A stretch of DNA of 64,000 bases from Streptomyces aureoverticillatus (GTDB lineage: Bacteria > Actinomycetota > Actinomycetes > Streptomycetales > Streptomycetaceae). The position numbers and the translations under genes were made by a program. The stretch's first letter is position 1. Every line of letters begins with the position of its first letter. Location: positions 124,001 to 188,000 of the forward strand of contig NZ_BMSY01000012.1 in NCBI RefSeq assembly GCF_014649395.1, read 5' to 3'. This document shows positions 42,233 through 50,792 of the stretch, in pieces. The notes under the pieces were generated by a model. That model had not been told where the DNA came from. It did not search any database and saw nothing but the letters and a program-made list of their open reading frames with translations.

Positions 42233-43438
42233 TCACCGCGCCAGCGCGTGATCCACCAGCCGCAGGGCGGCCGCGGCCTGGGCGTCGCCCTTCTCATCCG
42301 TACGCAGCGTGAAGGTGGCCGTGGTCGCGGCCCGGCTGCCGTCCGCGGTGACGCCGCTCTCCGAGACGATGCCGAGGTGGGTGCCGCCGTGGAACCAGAC
42401 GCCCTCGCCGTCGCGGCCGCCGGGTCGCCACGCGATGCCCATGCCGTAGCGCACGCCGTCGGCGGGGATCCAGTCGTCCGCGGCCACGGTCCGTTTCATC
42501 GCGGCCAGTTGGGCGGGGCGCAGCAGGCGGCCGCCCAGGAGCGCGCGCAGGAAGACGGCGTGGTCGTGGGTGGTGCTGATGAGGCCGCCGTCCGCGCCGC
42601 CGCCGACGGCCAGCGAGGTGTCGGTCGGCCGCGGGCTGCCGGGGAAATGGGTGTAGGCCGTCGCGGTGGGCTGCGGCACGTAGGCCGAGGTGCCCGGGAC
42701 GAAGGTGTGCTTGAGCCCGAGAGGTGCGATGACGCGTTCGTGGATCTCCTGGGCCCAGGGGTGTCCGGTGACCTGCTCGACGACGAGGCCCAGGAGGACG
42801 TAGTTGGTGTTGGAGTAGCCCCAGCGCCGCTCCCGCGCCGGGTCGTTGGCGTCGGGCAGCCACAGTGGAGGCTTGCTCAGGGCGGCCTTCACTTGCTCCC
42901 GTGGGGACGACACCCGGAAGCGTCCCTTCAGGTAGCCCGCGGGCGTGAAGTCGTCCGCGCCGCCGCCCACGGCGACGTAGTCGTTGAGGCCGCTGGTCTG
43001 GCGGAGCAGATTGCCGAGGGTGATCCTGCGGCCGTCGTTGCCGTTGCCCGCGACCATGCCGGGCAGCCATCGCTCGACGGTGTCGTCCAGCGCGAGCCGT
43101 CCTTCGCCCGCCAGTTGCAGGGCGACGGTGGCGGTGAAGGGCTTGGTGTCGCTGCCGAGGCGGTAGTACGCGTCCCAGGGCACCGGCCGCCCGGTCTTCA
43201 GGTCCGCCGTGCCGGCCCGCGCGACGAGTCGTCCCCGTGCGTCCTGCACCTCGGCCAGCACGCCGGAGGCCCCGGTCGCGTGGATCGCGTCCACGTCGGC
43301 CTGGAGGCCGGCGTGTCCCCGCGGCCGCGCGTCGGCGGGAACGGCGGAGGCGACGCCGGGTCCGGCGCCCGCGAGCACGGCCGCCGCCGCGACCGCCATG
43401 CCCCGGCGCCGGCTGACGGCCGACCCGCGCCCGCTCAC
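42233..43438 (-). CDS. exported serine hydrolase, beta-lactamase/DD-peptidase fold
   Basis: This 401-residue protein of the class C beta-lactamase/Streptomyces R61 carboxypeptidase-like family (S12) has the SxxK motif in LGSDTKPFT (Ser96-Lys99), the YxN motif in GYSNTNY and an HGGT motif near the C-terminus. A signal peptide is seen (RRRGMAVAAAAVLAGAGPGVASA). It probably hydrolyses D-amino-acid peptides or esters outside the cell. The start is GTG at 43438, overlapping the stop of the upstream peptidase (GTGA), so the two exported hydrolases are coupled. Actual beta-lactam hydrolysis is not implied. Confidence 0.88.
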   Translation of the reverse strand: MSGRGSAVSRRRGMAVAAAAVLAGAGPGVASAVPADARPRGHAGLQADVDAIHATGASGVLAEVQDARGRLVARAGTADLKTGRPVPWDAYYRLGSDTKPFTATVALQLAGEGRLALDDTVERWLPGMVAGNGNDGRRITLGNLLRQTSGLNDYVAVGGGADDFTPAGYLKGRFRVSSPREQVKAALSKPPLWLPDANDPARERRWGYSNTNYVLLGLVVEQVTGHPWAQEIHERVIAPLGLKHTFVPGTSAYVPQPTATAYTHFPGSPRPTDTSLAVGGGADGGLISTTHDHAVFLRALLGGRLLRPAQLAAMKRTVAADDWIPADGVRYGMGIAWRPGGRDGEGVWFHGGTHLGIVSESGVTADGSRAATTATFTLRTDEKGDAQAAAALRLVDHALAR

Positions 43439-45000
43439 CGGGCGGCTCCGGTGGGCGCGCAGGTGATGTCGCGTTCCGGCAGCGTGCCGTCGCGGAGGTA
43501 GTCGTTGACCGCGTCGTCGGCGCACGGGACGGGGCGGTGGCCGTCGATGTCACGGCCGTACACGCCGTGCGAGCGGATGTCGGCCGTCACCAGGCGCGAT
43601 CCGGTGAGCCTGCGGTGCAGGGCGAGCGCGCCGTCGTACGGGACGTTGTTGTCGCGGCGGGCCTGCAGCATCAGTACGGGTACGTCGTTGTGGATGGCGG
43701 TGCCCGCCTCGCGGGGCTGCGCCTTCCAGAACGCGCACGGCGCGATCATGCCGTTGACGACCGGCCCGAAGACCGGCTGCGTGACGCGGCTGCGGACGCT
43801 GTTGCGCCAGTACGTCTCCGGGTCCTTCGGCCAGCCGCCGGCGGGCCAGCCGCCGTCACCGCACATGAACAGGGCGCCGCCGACCATGCTGTCCTCCAGG
43901 CCGGGCGAGTTGAGCAGGTCGAGCATGGCGGCCAACTCCGGTCCGGGCTCAGCGAGTTCACCGGCCGCGGCATCGGCCAGGTCGCGCACCACGGCGGCGA
44001 GGGCGGCGTCGCCCTCCTGGTGCTGGACGAGCTGGCGCAGCAGGAGCCGCAGCACGGGCGCGTTGAGGCGCTGTCCGGCGACCGCCACCGGTCGGCGTTC
44101 GGCGCCGTCGAGCAACTTCTCCACGGTCGCCCGCACTTGGCCACCGGTCCGGCCGAGGTGGTACCGGTCGTGGTGCTCGGCGGCCCACCCGGCCCACTCG
44201 TCGAGACCCTCCTCCAGCGGGCCGCCCGCCCGCTGGAACAGTTCGTACTGGGTGGCGGCGGGGTCGGTGGAGGAGTCGATGACCACGCGGTCGGCCCGGC
44301 GCGGGAACAACTGGGTGTAGACGGCGCCCAGATCGGCGCCGTAGGAGACGCCGTAGTACGAGAGCCGGGGCTCGCCGAGGGCGGTCCTGATGGCGTCCAT
44401 GTCGCGGGCCACGTTCCGCGTCGAGGCGTGCGGCAGCAACGCGGCGTCGTCCCCGTACTCGTGACAGCGCCGCGCCGTGTCCCGCGCCGACCTCACCGAC
44501 GCCTCGAAGTCCTTGCGCGGCGTGGTGACCGGCCCTGGCCGCTGCGGGGCCCCGGCGGGAGCACAGCGCAACGGGCTGCTCTCACCGAGGAACCGGGGGT
44601 CGAATCCGATCAGGTCGTACCGCTTCGCGACGTCCTTCAACGCCGGGCGCAGCGCGAGGGTGTTGGCGAGCCCGGTCCCGCCCGGACCTCCTGGGTTGGA
44701 CAGGAGAATGCCGCGCCGCCCGGCCGGGTCCGTCGCCTTGATCCGCGAGATCGCGATCCGGATGGTCCGCCCGCCGGGATCGGCGTAGTCGAGCGGCACG
44801 GCCACCTTCGCGCACTCCGCACCCGCGGCTCTCAGCTCGGCCTGCGCCGCCGAACAGGGCCCCCACACCAGCCGCTGCCGCTGAGACGCCGCCGTGTCCC
44901 CGCCGCCCGCCACCTGCTGAGGCGTGGCCGCGGCCGGCACGGCCGCGGTGAGTAATCCGGCCAGACCCAGGCCGACGGTGACCGTGGACGGGACGCGCAT
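43435..45000 (-). CDS. exported alpha/beta hydrolase, tripeptidyl aminopeptidase-like
   Basis: This 521-residue protein has a signal peptide ending VPAAA (about residue 25), the oxyanion segment LSNPGGPGGTG near residue 100, the nucleophile elbow YYGVSYGADLG near 215 and the C-terminal TAP-like domain with DVPVLMLQARRDNNVPYDGA and the late His in HRPVPCADDAVNDYL. Secreted Streptomyces tripeptidyl aminopeptidases share this organisation and release N-terminal tripeptides. ATG 45000 follows GAGGAGC. Upstream are a CGACAT/ATGTCG inverted repeat and two 23-bp direct repeats that may control it. Confidence 0.9.
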   Translation of the reverse strand: MRVPSTVTVGLGLAGLLTAAVPAAATPQQVAGGGDTAASQRQRLVWGPCSAAQAELRAAGAECAKVAVPLDYADPGGRTIRIAISRIKATDPAGRRGILLSNPGGPGGTGLANTLALRPALKDVAKRYDLIGFDPRFLGESSPLRCAPAGAPQRPGPVTTPRKDFEASVRSARDTARRCHEYGDDAALLPHASTRNVARDMDAIRTALGEPRLSYYGVSYGADLGAVYTQLFPRRADRVVIDSSTDPAATQYELFQRAGGPLEEGLDEWAGWAAEHHDRYHLGRTGGQVRATVEKLLDGAERRPVAVAGQRLNAPVLRLLLRQLVQHQEGDAALAAVVRDLADAAAGELAEPGPELAAMLDLLNSPGLEDSMVGGALFMCGDGGWPAGGWPKDPETYWRNSVRSRVTQPVFGPVVNGMIAPCAFWKAQPREAGTAIHNDVPVLMLQARRDNNVPYDGALALHRRLTGSRLVTADIRSHGVYGRDIDGHRPVPCADDAVNDYLRDGTLPERDITCAPTGAAR

Positions 45001-45022
45001 GGTGCTCCTCGTGTCGAAACGC

Positions 45023-45161
45023 CGACATGCCGAAATGTCGAACGCGACTGTCATCTGTCGGCCACGACGCTAGGAGCCCCCGCGACCCGGAGCCATGCGG
45101 CTGCCCGGCTCATTGATCATGGGGTGGACGGTATTGACTTGATCACGGGGTGGGCGGTATT
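45023..45161 (-). promoter_or_regulatory. inverted repeat and paired 23-bp direct repeats upstream of the peptidase
   Basis: The 205-bp gap before the peptidase start holds CGACAT-N6-ATGTCG (45023-45040), with further TGTCGAA copies around it. Two direct repeats (45113-45135 and 45139-45161, period 26 bp) begin TTGATCA and end GGCGGTATT or GACGGTATT, with only two mismatches between them. Each contains the palindromic core TGATCA. They look like binding sites for an unknown regulator. Confidence 0.5.
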
Positions 45162-45205
45162 CGCCGTGGCAGCACGCCAACTCCGGCGAACCCTGACCCC
45201 GCGCG

Positions 45206-45844
45206 TCAGCGGCGGACCAGCACCGCGTGCGTGACGGTCGGCGAGCCGACCAGCTCGGACACCCGGTAGCCGTCGATCCCGTCACCCAGATTGTCGAGCA
45301 GCCGCTCCCCGCGCCCGATGAGCATCAGCGCGATCACCAGGTGGAGCTCGTCGATCAGCCGGGCGCGCAGATACTGCCGGATGACCGCCGCGCCGCCGCC
45401 GATCCGGACGTCTTTGCCGCCCGCGGCGTCGAACGCGCGCTGGAGCACCGTCTCCAGCGGCTCGTCGGTGAAGTGGAAGGTTGTTCCGCCGGCCATCTCC
45501 AGGGTCGGGCGCAGATGGTGGGTGTGCACGAAGACGTCGTGGTGGTAGGGCGGGTTGTCGCCCCACCAGCCCTTCCAGGACTCGTCCTGCCACGGCCCGC
45601 GCTGCGGCCCGAACATGTTCCGCCCCATGATCGTGGCGCCGACGTTCTGGTCGGCGCGGGCGAAGTAGTCGACATCGATTCCGGTCTTCCCCGCGGCGGC
45701 GTCTTCCGTCGCGGCGACGAACCAGCTGTGCAGCTCGTCACCCCAGCCGACGCCGTCGCCGAACGGGGCGTCCAGTCGCTGGTTCACGCCGGCCGCGAAG
45801 CCGTCGAGGGAGATCGTCACGTTGTGTACGCGGACCTTGGGCAT
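45206..45844 (-). CDS. dihydrofolate reductase/RibD C-terminal family protein
   Basis: This 212-residue protein has the RibD C-terminal fold: VRVHNVTISLDGFAAGVNQ at the start, ADQNVGATIMGRNMFG near residue 75, DVRIGGGAAVIRQYL near 145 and IDELHLVIALMLIGRGERLL near 165. Members reduce pterin- or flavin-type substrates with NADPH, but most stand-alone copies in actinobacteria have no known role. ATG at 45844 fits the ribosome-binding site GAGAGGTGAAGG; a GTG nine bases upstream is a weaker alternative. Confidence 0.9.
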   Translation of the reverse strand: MPKVRVHNVTISLDGFAAGVNQRLDAPFGDGVGWGDELHSWFVAATEDAAAGKTGIDVDYFARADQNVGATIMGRNMFGPQRGPWQDESWKGWWGDNPPYHHDVFVHTHHLRPTLEMAGGTTFHFTDEPLETVLQRAFDAAGGKDVRIGGGAAVIRQYLRARLIDELHLVIALMLIGRGERLLDNLGDGIDGYRVSELVGSPTVTHAVLVRR

Positions 45845-45979
45845 GGCCTTCACCTCTCGTGTGATGTCGTTCTCTCACCTCTGCGTCGTACAGAGCCTGC
45901 CTGGATCGACATCCGCGCGCATATTTTTTCGGCGCGGCCACACTGGTGCCCGGCACACCGGCCTCATGCGACAGCAGAC

Positions 45980-47173
45980 CTAGGCGGCCGAACTGCGCCA
46001 GGCGTCCCGGAAGGGCCCGTCGGCCGCGAAGGCCCGCTCGGCGAAGCGTTCGCCCATGCGGAGGTGGGTGGCGGCGTCCGGGTGGAGGGCGTCGGGCAGG
46101 GGGAGTTCGGCGTGGTCGGCCTCGCCGTAGAGCTCGCGGCCGTCGAGGTAGTGGAGGTGCGGGTCCTCGGCCGCGCGTTGTTCCACGACGCGGGCCAGCT
46201 CGTCCCGGATCACGCCCAGGGTCAGCTTGCCGCTCGCGCGCTCCGCCGGGTCGCCCGTCGCCCGGAAGCGCAGCCGCCCCTCGCCGAGACCCGCGAAGTC
46301 CGGGGCGCAGGGGCCGGGAGTGTCCTCGTGGATGGGGCACAGGATGGGCGAGACCACCAGCAGCGGTGTGGTGGGGTGGCCGTCGCGGATGGTGTCGAGG
46401 AAACCGTGTACGGCCGGGGTGAAGGCGCGCAGGCGCATCAGGTCGGCGTTGACGAGGTTGATGCCGATCTTGACGCTGATCAGGTCGGCCGGGGTGTCGC
46501 GCAGGGCGCGGGCGGTGAACGGATCGAGCAGGGCGCCGCCGCCGAAGCCCAGGTTGATCAGCTCCACGCCGCCCCGGGAGGCCGCGAGCGCGGGCCAGGT
46601 CGTGGTGGGGCTCGCGGCGTCGGAGCCGTGGCTGATCGAACTGCCGTGGTGCAGCCACACCTTGCGCCCCCGGTCCGGCGCCGGTTCCACGGGGGCGTCG
46701 GTGCGCAGGGCGACGAGTTCGGTGGTCTCGTTGTGCGGCAGCCAGATCTCGACGTCCTTCACGCCGTCGGGCAGGCCGCTGAAGCGCGCCGTGCCGGCCG
46801 GTCCGGGCTGGTGCTCGGCCGTCCCTGCGGTCATGTCGATGGTCAGCGTGTTGCCTCCGCCCACGCTCGCCTGTGCGGTCAGGCGGCCGTCGACGACGAG
46901 GTCGTACACGCCGTCCGGCCGGGGCGGGGCGCCGACGTACACGCGCTTGGTGGGCAGCGTGTCCAGTTCCACGGCGGTGGCCCGCGTGCGGAAGACGAGA
47001 CGGACGCCGGCGGGCTGGGCCTCGGCCATGGCGAGCTGCGCGTCGGCGCCCTGGGCGCGGGCCCGGGCGGGCAGCCGGTGCGGCAGCACGCCGTGCGCGG
47101 TGCGTTCGAGTTCGAGGGCGCCGCGCAGGAGGTCCGCGGTGATGGGTGTGGTGGTCCAGGGGTGCGTGGTCAT
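45980..47173 (-). CDS. SGNH/GDSL hydrolase with SsfX3-like N-terminal domain
   Basis: This 397-residue protein has an N-terminal beta-sandwich domain (about 1-160) and a C-terminal SGNH domain. Block I is VWLHHGSSISHGSDA (nucleophile Ser near residue 180), the conserved Gly is in INLGFGGGALLDP, the usual GxND region reads KIGINLVNADLM, and block V is LPDALHPDAATHLRMG with catalytic Asp and His. SsfX3 of a tetracycline pathway has this layout and acts as an acyltransferase, but most relatives are esterases. No signal peptide. It is 52 bp downstream of a TetR gene on the same strand, which probably controls it. Confidence 0.88.
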   Translation of the reverse strand: MTTHPWTTTPITADLLRGALELERTAHGVLPHRLPARARAQGADAQLAMAEAQPAGVRLVFRTRATAVELDTLPTKRVYVGAPPRPDGVYDLVVDGRLTAQASVGGGNTLTIDMTAGTAEHQPGPAGTARFSGLPDGVKDVEIWLPHNETTELVALRTDAPVEPAPDRGRKVWLHHGSSISHGSDAASPTTTWPALAASRGGVELINLGFGGGALLDPFTARALRDTPADLISVKIGINLVNADLMRLRAFTPAVHGFLDTIRDGHPTTPLLVVSPILCPIHEDTPGPCAPDFAGLGEGRLRFRATGDPAERASGKLTLGVIRDELARVVEQRAAEDPHLHYLDGRELYGEADHAELPLPDALHPDAATHLRMGERFAERAFAADGPFRDAWRSSAA

Positions 47174-47225
47174 GGTGTCTCAGCCTGTTGATCGAGGTGT
47201 GGTGGAGGCGGGTTCAGGACCGGGT

Positions 47226-47798
47226 TCAGGGCGCCGCGGGCCAGTTCCGCAGCAGTGCGTCGAGGGCGTCCACGATCCGGGACCACGATTCCTGCGCGTC
47301 GGGTGCGCTGTGGCTGAAGGACCCGGCCGCCTCCAGACTGACGTAGCCGTGGAAGGCGCTGCCGAGGAGTCGGACCGCGTGCGTCTCGTCCGGCTCCGAC
47401 AGGTCGTAGCCCCGCAGGATCGCGCGCATCATCTGCGCGTGCCTGACGCCCGCACTGGCGGCCGCCGCCTCCGGGTCGAGGCGGAAGCGGGCCGCGGTGT
47501 AGCGGCCGGGGTGCTCCCGGGCGTAGTCGCGGTAGACGTCGGCGAACGCGGCCAGGGCGTCCTTGCCCGCCCGTCCCGCGAGGGCCGCGGCGCCCCGGTC
47601 GGCCATCTCCTCCAGGGCGAGCAGGGCGATCCGGGTCTTCAGGTCGTGGGAGTTCTTCACGTGCGAGTACAGGCTCGCGACCTTGACGTCGAACCGCCGG
47701 GCGAGCTCCGAGACGGTCACCTGCTCGAAGCCGACCTCGTCGGCCAGCTCCGCCCCGGCCCGGGTCAGCCGTTCCGTGGTCACTCCTGCGCGCGCCAT
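47226..47798 (-). CDS. TetR-family regulator (WHG-type C-terminal domain)
   Basis: This 190-residue regulator has the HTH at about residues 8-52 (LTRAGAELADEVGFEQVTVS, ARRFDVKVASLYSHVKNSHDL). The C-terminal segment HAVRLLGSAFHGYVSLEAAGSF contains the FHGYVSLE motif typical of the WHG subgroup. ATG 47798 follows AGGAGGAAC; a start seven codons upstream would lose this ribosome-binding site. It is followed by the SGNH hydrolase gene, with which it probably forms an autoregulated operon. Palindromes overlap its promoter. Confidence 0.92.
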   Translation of the reverse strand: MARAGVTTERLTRAGAELADEVGFEQVTVSELARRFDVKVASLYSHVKNSHDLKTRIALLALEEMADRGAAALAGRAGKDALAAFADVYRDYAREHPGRYTAARFRLDPEAAAASAGVRHAQMMRAILRGYDLSEPDETHAVRLLGSAFHGYVSLEAAGSFSHSAPDAQESWSRIVDALDALLRNWPAAP

Positions 47799-47815
47799 GA
47801 TGTTCCTCCTCCTTG

Positions 47816-47854
47816 GCATAACCCATTATGCAGCTACCTAATAGCTTTAGGCAA
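47816..47854 (-). promoter_or_regulatory. TetR promoter with palindromic operator
   Basis: On the minus strand -35 TTGCCT (47849-47854) and -10 CATAAT (47825-47830) are 18 bp apart. GCATAA-CCCA-TTATGC (47816-47831) is a perfect inverted repeat covering the -10, and CCTAA-TAGCT-TTAGG (47837-47851) a second one in the spacer and -35. This is a typical autorepression layout for the TetR gene at 47798. Confidence 0.65.
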
Positions 47855-47910
47855 ACGCATTCACCTTGAAGGCGCGACGAAGCCACGGCCCCGGCCCCGC
47901 CCCCGGACGC

Positions 47911-47959
47911 AAAAAAGTCCCGGGCGGGCGGAGGCTCACGCCTCCCACCCGCCCGGGAC
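47911..47959 (-). terminator. intrinsic terminator of the GAPDH gene
   Basis: A long hairpin (47917-47959) has outer arms GTCCCGGGCGGG and CCCGCCCGGGAC and an inner GAGGC/GCCTC stem. Read on the minus strand it is followed by six T residues (47911-47916), 27 bp after the GAPDH stop. This is a strong rho-independent terminator separating GAPDH from the TetR gene. Confidence 0.9.
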
Positions 47960-47986
47960 CCCGGACGATCACACGCTGCCGCGGAC

Positions 47987-49441
47987 TCAGACCGCCACGG
48001 CCGGGTACGTCGGGTACTCCACCCCGGAGACGTGCTGGACGACCCGGATGACCTGGCACGAGTAGCCGAACTCGTTGTCGTACCAGAGGTAGAGGATCGC
48101 GCTGTCGCCGTCGACCTTGGTGGCGCCCGCGTCGATGATCGAGGCGTGCCGCGAGCCGATGAAGTCGTTCGAGACCGCGTCGGGAGCGCTGGTGAAGTCG
48201 ATCTGGCGGCGGAGCGGAGAGGTCAGCGAGACCTCGCGGAGGTGGTCGAGGACCTCCTCGCGGGTGGCCTCGCGGCCGAGCCGCAGGCTGAGGATCGCGA
48301 TCGAGACGTCCGGCACCGGCACGCGGATCGAGCTGCCCGTGATGGGCGCCTTGAGGTCCGGCAGCGCCTTGGCGACGGCGGAGGCGGCACCGGTCTCGGT
48401 GATCACCATGTTGAGCGGCGCCGAGCGGCCGCGCCGGTCCGCCTTGTGGTAGTTGTCCAGGAGGTTCTGGTCGTTGGTGAACGAGTGGACGGTCTCCACG
48501 TGCCCGCGAAGGACGCCGTACTCGTCCGCCATCGCCTTCAGCGGCGGGACGATCGCGTTGGTGGTGCAGGAGGCGCAGGACAGGATCCGCTCGTCCGGCT
48601 TGATCATGTCGTGGTTGACGCCGTGCACGATGTTCGGGACGTCACCCTTGCCCGGCGCGGTCAGGACGACCTTGTCGATGCCGGGGCGCAGGTGCTGCGA
48701 AAGGCCCTCGCGGTCGCGCCACTTGCCGGTGTTGTCGATGAGGATGGCGTCCTTGATGCCGTACGCCGTGTAGTCGACCTCCGACGGGTCGCTCGCGTAG
48801 ATCACCTTGATCTCGTTGCCGTTGGCGATGATCGTGCTGTTCGCCTCGTCGACGGTGATCGTGCCCTGGAACTGGCCGTGGATGGAGTCGCGGCGCAGCA
48901 GCGAGGCGCGCTTGACGAGGTCGTCGGCGGCCCGCTCCCCGCCCCGGCGCACGACCACGGCACGCAGCCGCAGACCGTTGCCGGAACCGGCCTTCTCGAT
49001 GAGCAGGCGGGCGACGAGGCGGCCGATGCGGCCGAAGCCGTAGAGGACGACGTCGCGTCCCTCGCGGCACTCGATCTTGTTGGCGCCGGTGGCCCCGGCG
49101 ACGGCCCGGGCGGTGAACTCCGCCACCGACAGACCGCGGCCGTCGGCCCGGTACGTCGCGGCGAGCATGCCGATGTCGATCTGCGAGGGGCCGAGATCCA
49201 GCTCGGTGAGCGCCCGCAGGAACGGCAGCGTCTCGGTGACCGAGAGCTCCTCGCCGGCTATCTGCCGGGCGAATCGGTGGGTCTTGAGGATGCTGACCAC
49301 CGACTTGTTCACCAAGGAGCGGCTGTGCAGCAGGATCGTCACGTCCCGCTCGCGGTGCAGCTTCCCGATGATCGGGATCATCGATTCCGCGATCTCCTCG
49401 CGGTTCTTCCAGTCGGTGAACGAGTCGTCGTTGACAGTCAC
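47987..49441 (-). CDS. glyceraldehyde-3-phosphate dehydrogenase with N-terminal extension
   Basis: This 484-residue protein is about 140 residues longer than standard GAPDH. The first 125 residues are an extra helical domain (KLHRERDVTILLHSRSLVNK). The NAD-binding fold starts at 130 (VVLYGFGRIGRLVARLL), the catalytic Cys292 is in SCASCTTNA, followed by VHSFTNDQNLLDNYHKADRR and YDNEFGYSCQVIRV. Extended GAPDHs of this kind exist beside the glycolytic enzyme in Streptomyces. The start is GTG at 49441 and lacks a clear ribosome-binding site. Whether it acts in glycolysis, gluconeogenesis or resistance to a GAPDH-directed product of the neighbouring cluster is unknown. Confidence 0.93.
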   Translation of the reverse strand: MTVNDDSFTDWKNREEIAESMIPIIGKLHRERDVTILLHSRSLVNKSVVSILKTHRFARQIAGEELSVTETLPFLRALTELDLGPSQIDIGMLAATYRADGRGLSVAEFTARAVAGATGANKIECREGRDVVLYGFGRIGRLVARLLIEKAGSGNGLRLRAVVVRRGGERAADDLVKRASLLRRDSIHGQFQGTITVDEANSTIIANGNEIKVIYASDPSEVDYTAYGIKDAILIDNTGKWRDREGLSQHLRPGIDKVVLTAPGKGDVPNIVHGVNHDMIKPDERILSCASCTTNAIVPPLKAMADEYGVLRGHVETVHSFTNDQNLLDNYHKADRRGRSAPLNMVITETGAASAVAKALPDLKAPITGSSIRVPVPDVSIAILSLRLGREATREEVLDHLREVSLTSPLRRQIDFTSAPDAVSNDFIGSRHASIIDAGATKVDGDSAILYLWYDNEFGYSCQVIRVVQHVSGVEYPTYPAVAV

Positions 49442-49472
49442 AGGAGTATCTTTCGAGCTAGGCGGCGCTCAT

Positions 49473-49503
49473 ATGCTAACCCCACTCGACTTTGATCTTT
49501 CAA
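49473..49503 (-). promoter_or_regulatory. candidate GAPDH promoter
   Basis: On the minus strand TTGAAA (49498-49503) and TAGCAT (49473-49478) are separated by 19 bp, longer than ideal. The -35 overlaps the stop codon of the MFS gene. Transcription would start about 24 bp before the GAPDH GTG, so GAPDH need not be part of the NRPS operon. Confidence 0.35.
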
Positions 49504-50771
49504 CCGGCTGTCTCCGCCGCCTTCCCGGCCTCCTCCGCCTCCCCTTCCGCCGCCGGCCCGGGCACCGCACCCCCCTTCCGCGCCCCGCCCGCGAGCAGCA
49601 TGAACGCCGAGGCGGCCGCCACGACTCCGGCGGTGACGATCAGCAGCCGGTGGCCGACGAACGGGAGCAGGCCCGCGCCGAGGGCGAGGAAGACGGGGTT
49701 GGGGGCGAGCAGCAGGGTGTTGGCGGTGGCCGCGACCCGGCCCATGAGCTCACCGGGGGTCTCCCGCTGGACGGCGGTCATCGCGGCGATCAGCACACAC
49801 GGCAGGCCCGCGCCGATCATCGCGCTCGCCACCAGGACGACCGGCGTGGAGGGCAGGGCGCGCAGCGCGACGCCGAGTGCGAACAGCAGGATGCCGGCGG
49901 CGGTGAAGACGCGTTCCGGCATGCGGCGCAGCAGGGCGCCGGCGAAGAGCCCGCTCAGTACGGAGCCCGCACCCTGCACGGTGTAGAGCATGCCGGCGAA
50001 CGCGGGCGCGCGGTGCAGGCCGGAGTCCACGATGGCGTACAGCGCCGCCCCGTTGACCCCCGCCATGCCCATCGTGACGGCGCCCGCCACGACCAGGCGC
50101 CACAGGACGGGGTGGGTGCGCAGGAAGCGGACCCCCTCGGAGACCTGGGCGGTCCACGGCTGCCGGTCCGCGCGCGCCGCCGGAGACGGCGAGGACTCAG
50201 CCACGCGCAGCAGGGTGAACGCGGCGGCGGCGACGGCGAACGTGACCGCGTCGAGGAGCGCGACGCTCTGGCCGCCGAACTGGATGAACAGGCCCGCCCC
50301 GATCAGCGGGGCGAGGAGTTTCATGCCCTCGTTGGCGGTCAGCCGCAGGCCGTTGAAGTCGCCGCGCAGCTCTTCGGGTACGGCGGCGGCGACCAGCGCG
50401 GCCTCGGCGGCGTCCATCAGGACGATCGTGATGCCGTACACGGTCAGGACGGCGAACAGCAGCCAGATCCGGTCCTCGGAGTCGAGGAGGACCAGGGCGG
50501 GCAGCAGCGCGGCCATCGACAGGTTCGTCCAGATCAGCAGCGGCTTGCGGCGGACCCGGTCGGCGATCGTGCCGATGAGCGGGCCGAGCAGCATCGGGGC
50601 CCACACGCAGAACGTGGTCAGGGCGGCCAGACTGTCCGACCCCGTCAGCGACTTGGCCCACACGCCGCCCGCGAGGGCCATCGCCGAGCTGCCGAATCCG
50701 GAGACCACCACGCCGCCGAGGTAGAACGCGGCGTTCCGGTCACGCAGGACACGCCCCACGCCCCAACTCAT
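49500..50771 (-). CDS. MFS efflux transporter of the NRPS cluster
   Basis: This 423-residue transporter has about twelve helices, the MFS signature GTIADRVRRKPLLI between helices 2 and 3, and LRGDFNGLRLTANEGMKLLAPL in the middle. It resembles the MFS_3 group that includes the enterobactin exporter EntS and several antibiotic exporters. The C-terminus is Ala/Glu-rich. ATG 50771 follows GGCAGGAG. It reads in the same direction as the NRPS operon, 110 bp after the decarboxylase subunit gene. It is the likely exporter of the peptide. Confidence 0.9.
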   Translation of the reverse strand: MSWGVGRVLRDRNAAFYLGGVVVSGFGSSAMALAGGVWAKSLTGSDSLAALTTFCVWAPMLLGPLIGTIADRVRRKPLLIWTNLSMAALLPALVLLDSEDRIWLLFAVLTVYGITIVLMDAAEAALVAAAVPEELRGDFNGLRLTANEGMKLLAPLIGAGLFIQFGGQSVALLDAVTFAVAAAAFTLLRVAESSPSPAARADRQPWTAQVSEGVRFLRTHPVLWRLVVAGAVTMGMAGVNGAALYAIVDSGLHRAPAFAGMLYTVQGAGSVLSGLFAGALLRRMPERVFTAAGILLFALGVALRALPSTPVVLVASAMIGAGLPCVLIAAMTAVQRETPGELMGRVAATANTLLLAPNPVFLALGAGLLPFVGHRLLIVTAGVVAAASAFMLLAGGARKGGAVPGPAAEGEAEEAGKAAETAG

Positions 50772-50792
50772 CCAGATCTCCTGCCTGTTGCA

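Noticed and set aside
42233..43438. A true beta-lactamase resistance gene
   Set aside because: The motifs are those of the broad S12/class C family; exported D-peptidases and esterases share them and nothing indicates beta-lactam hydrolysis.
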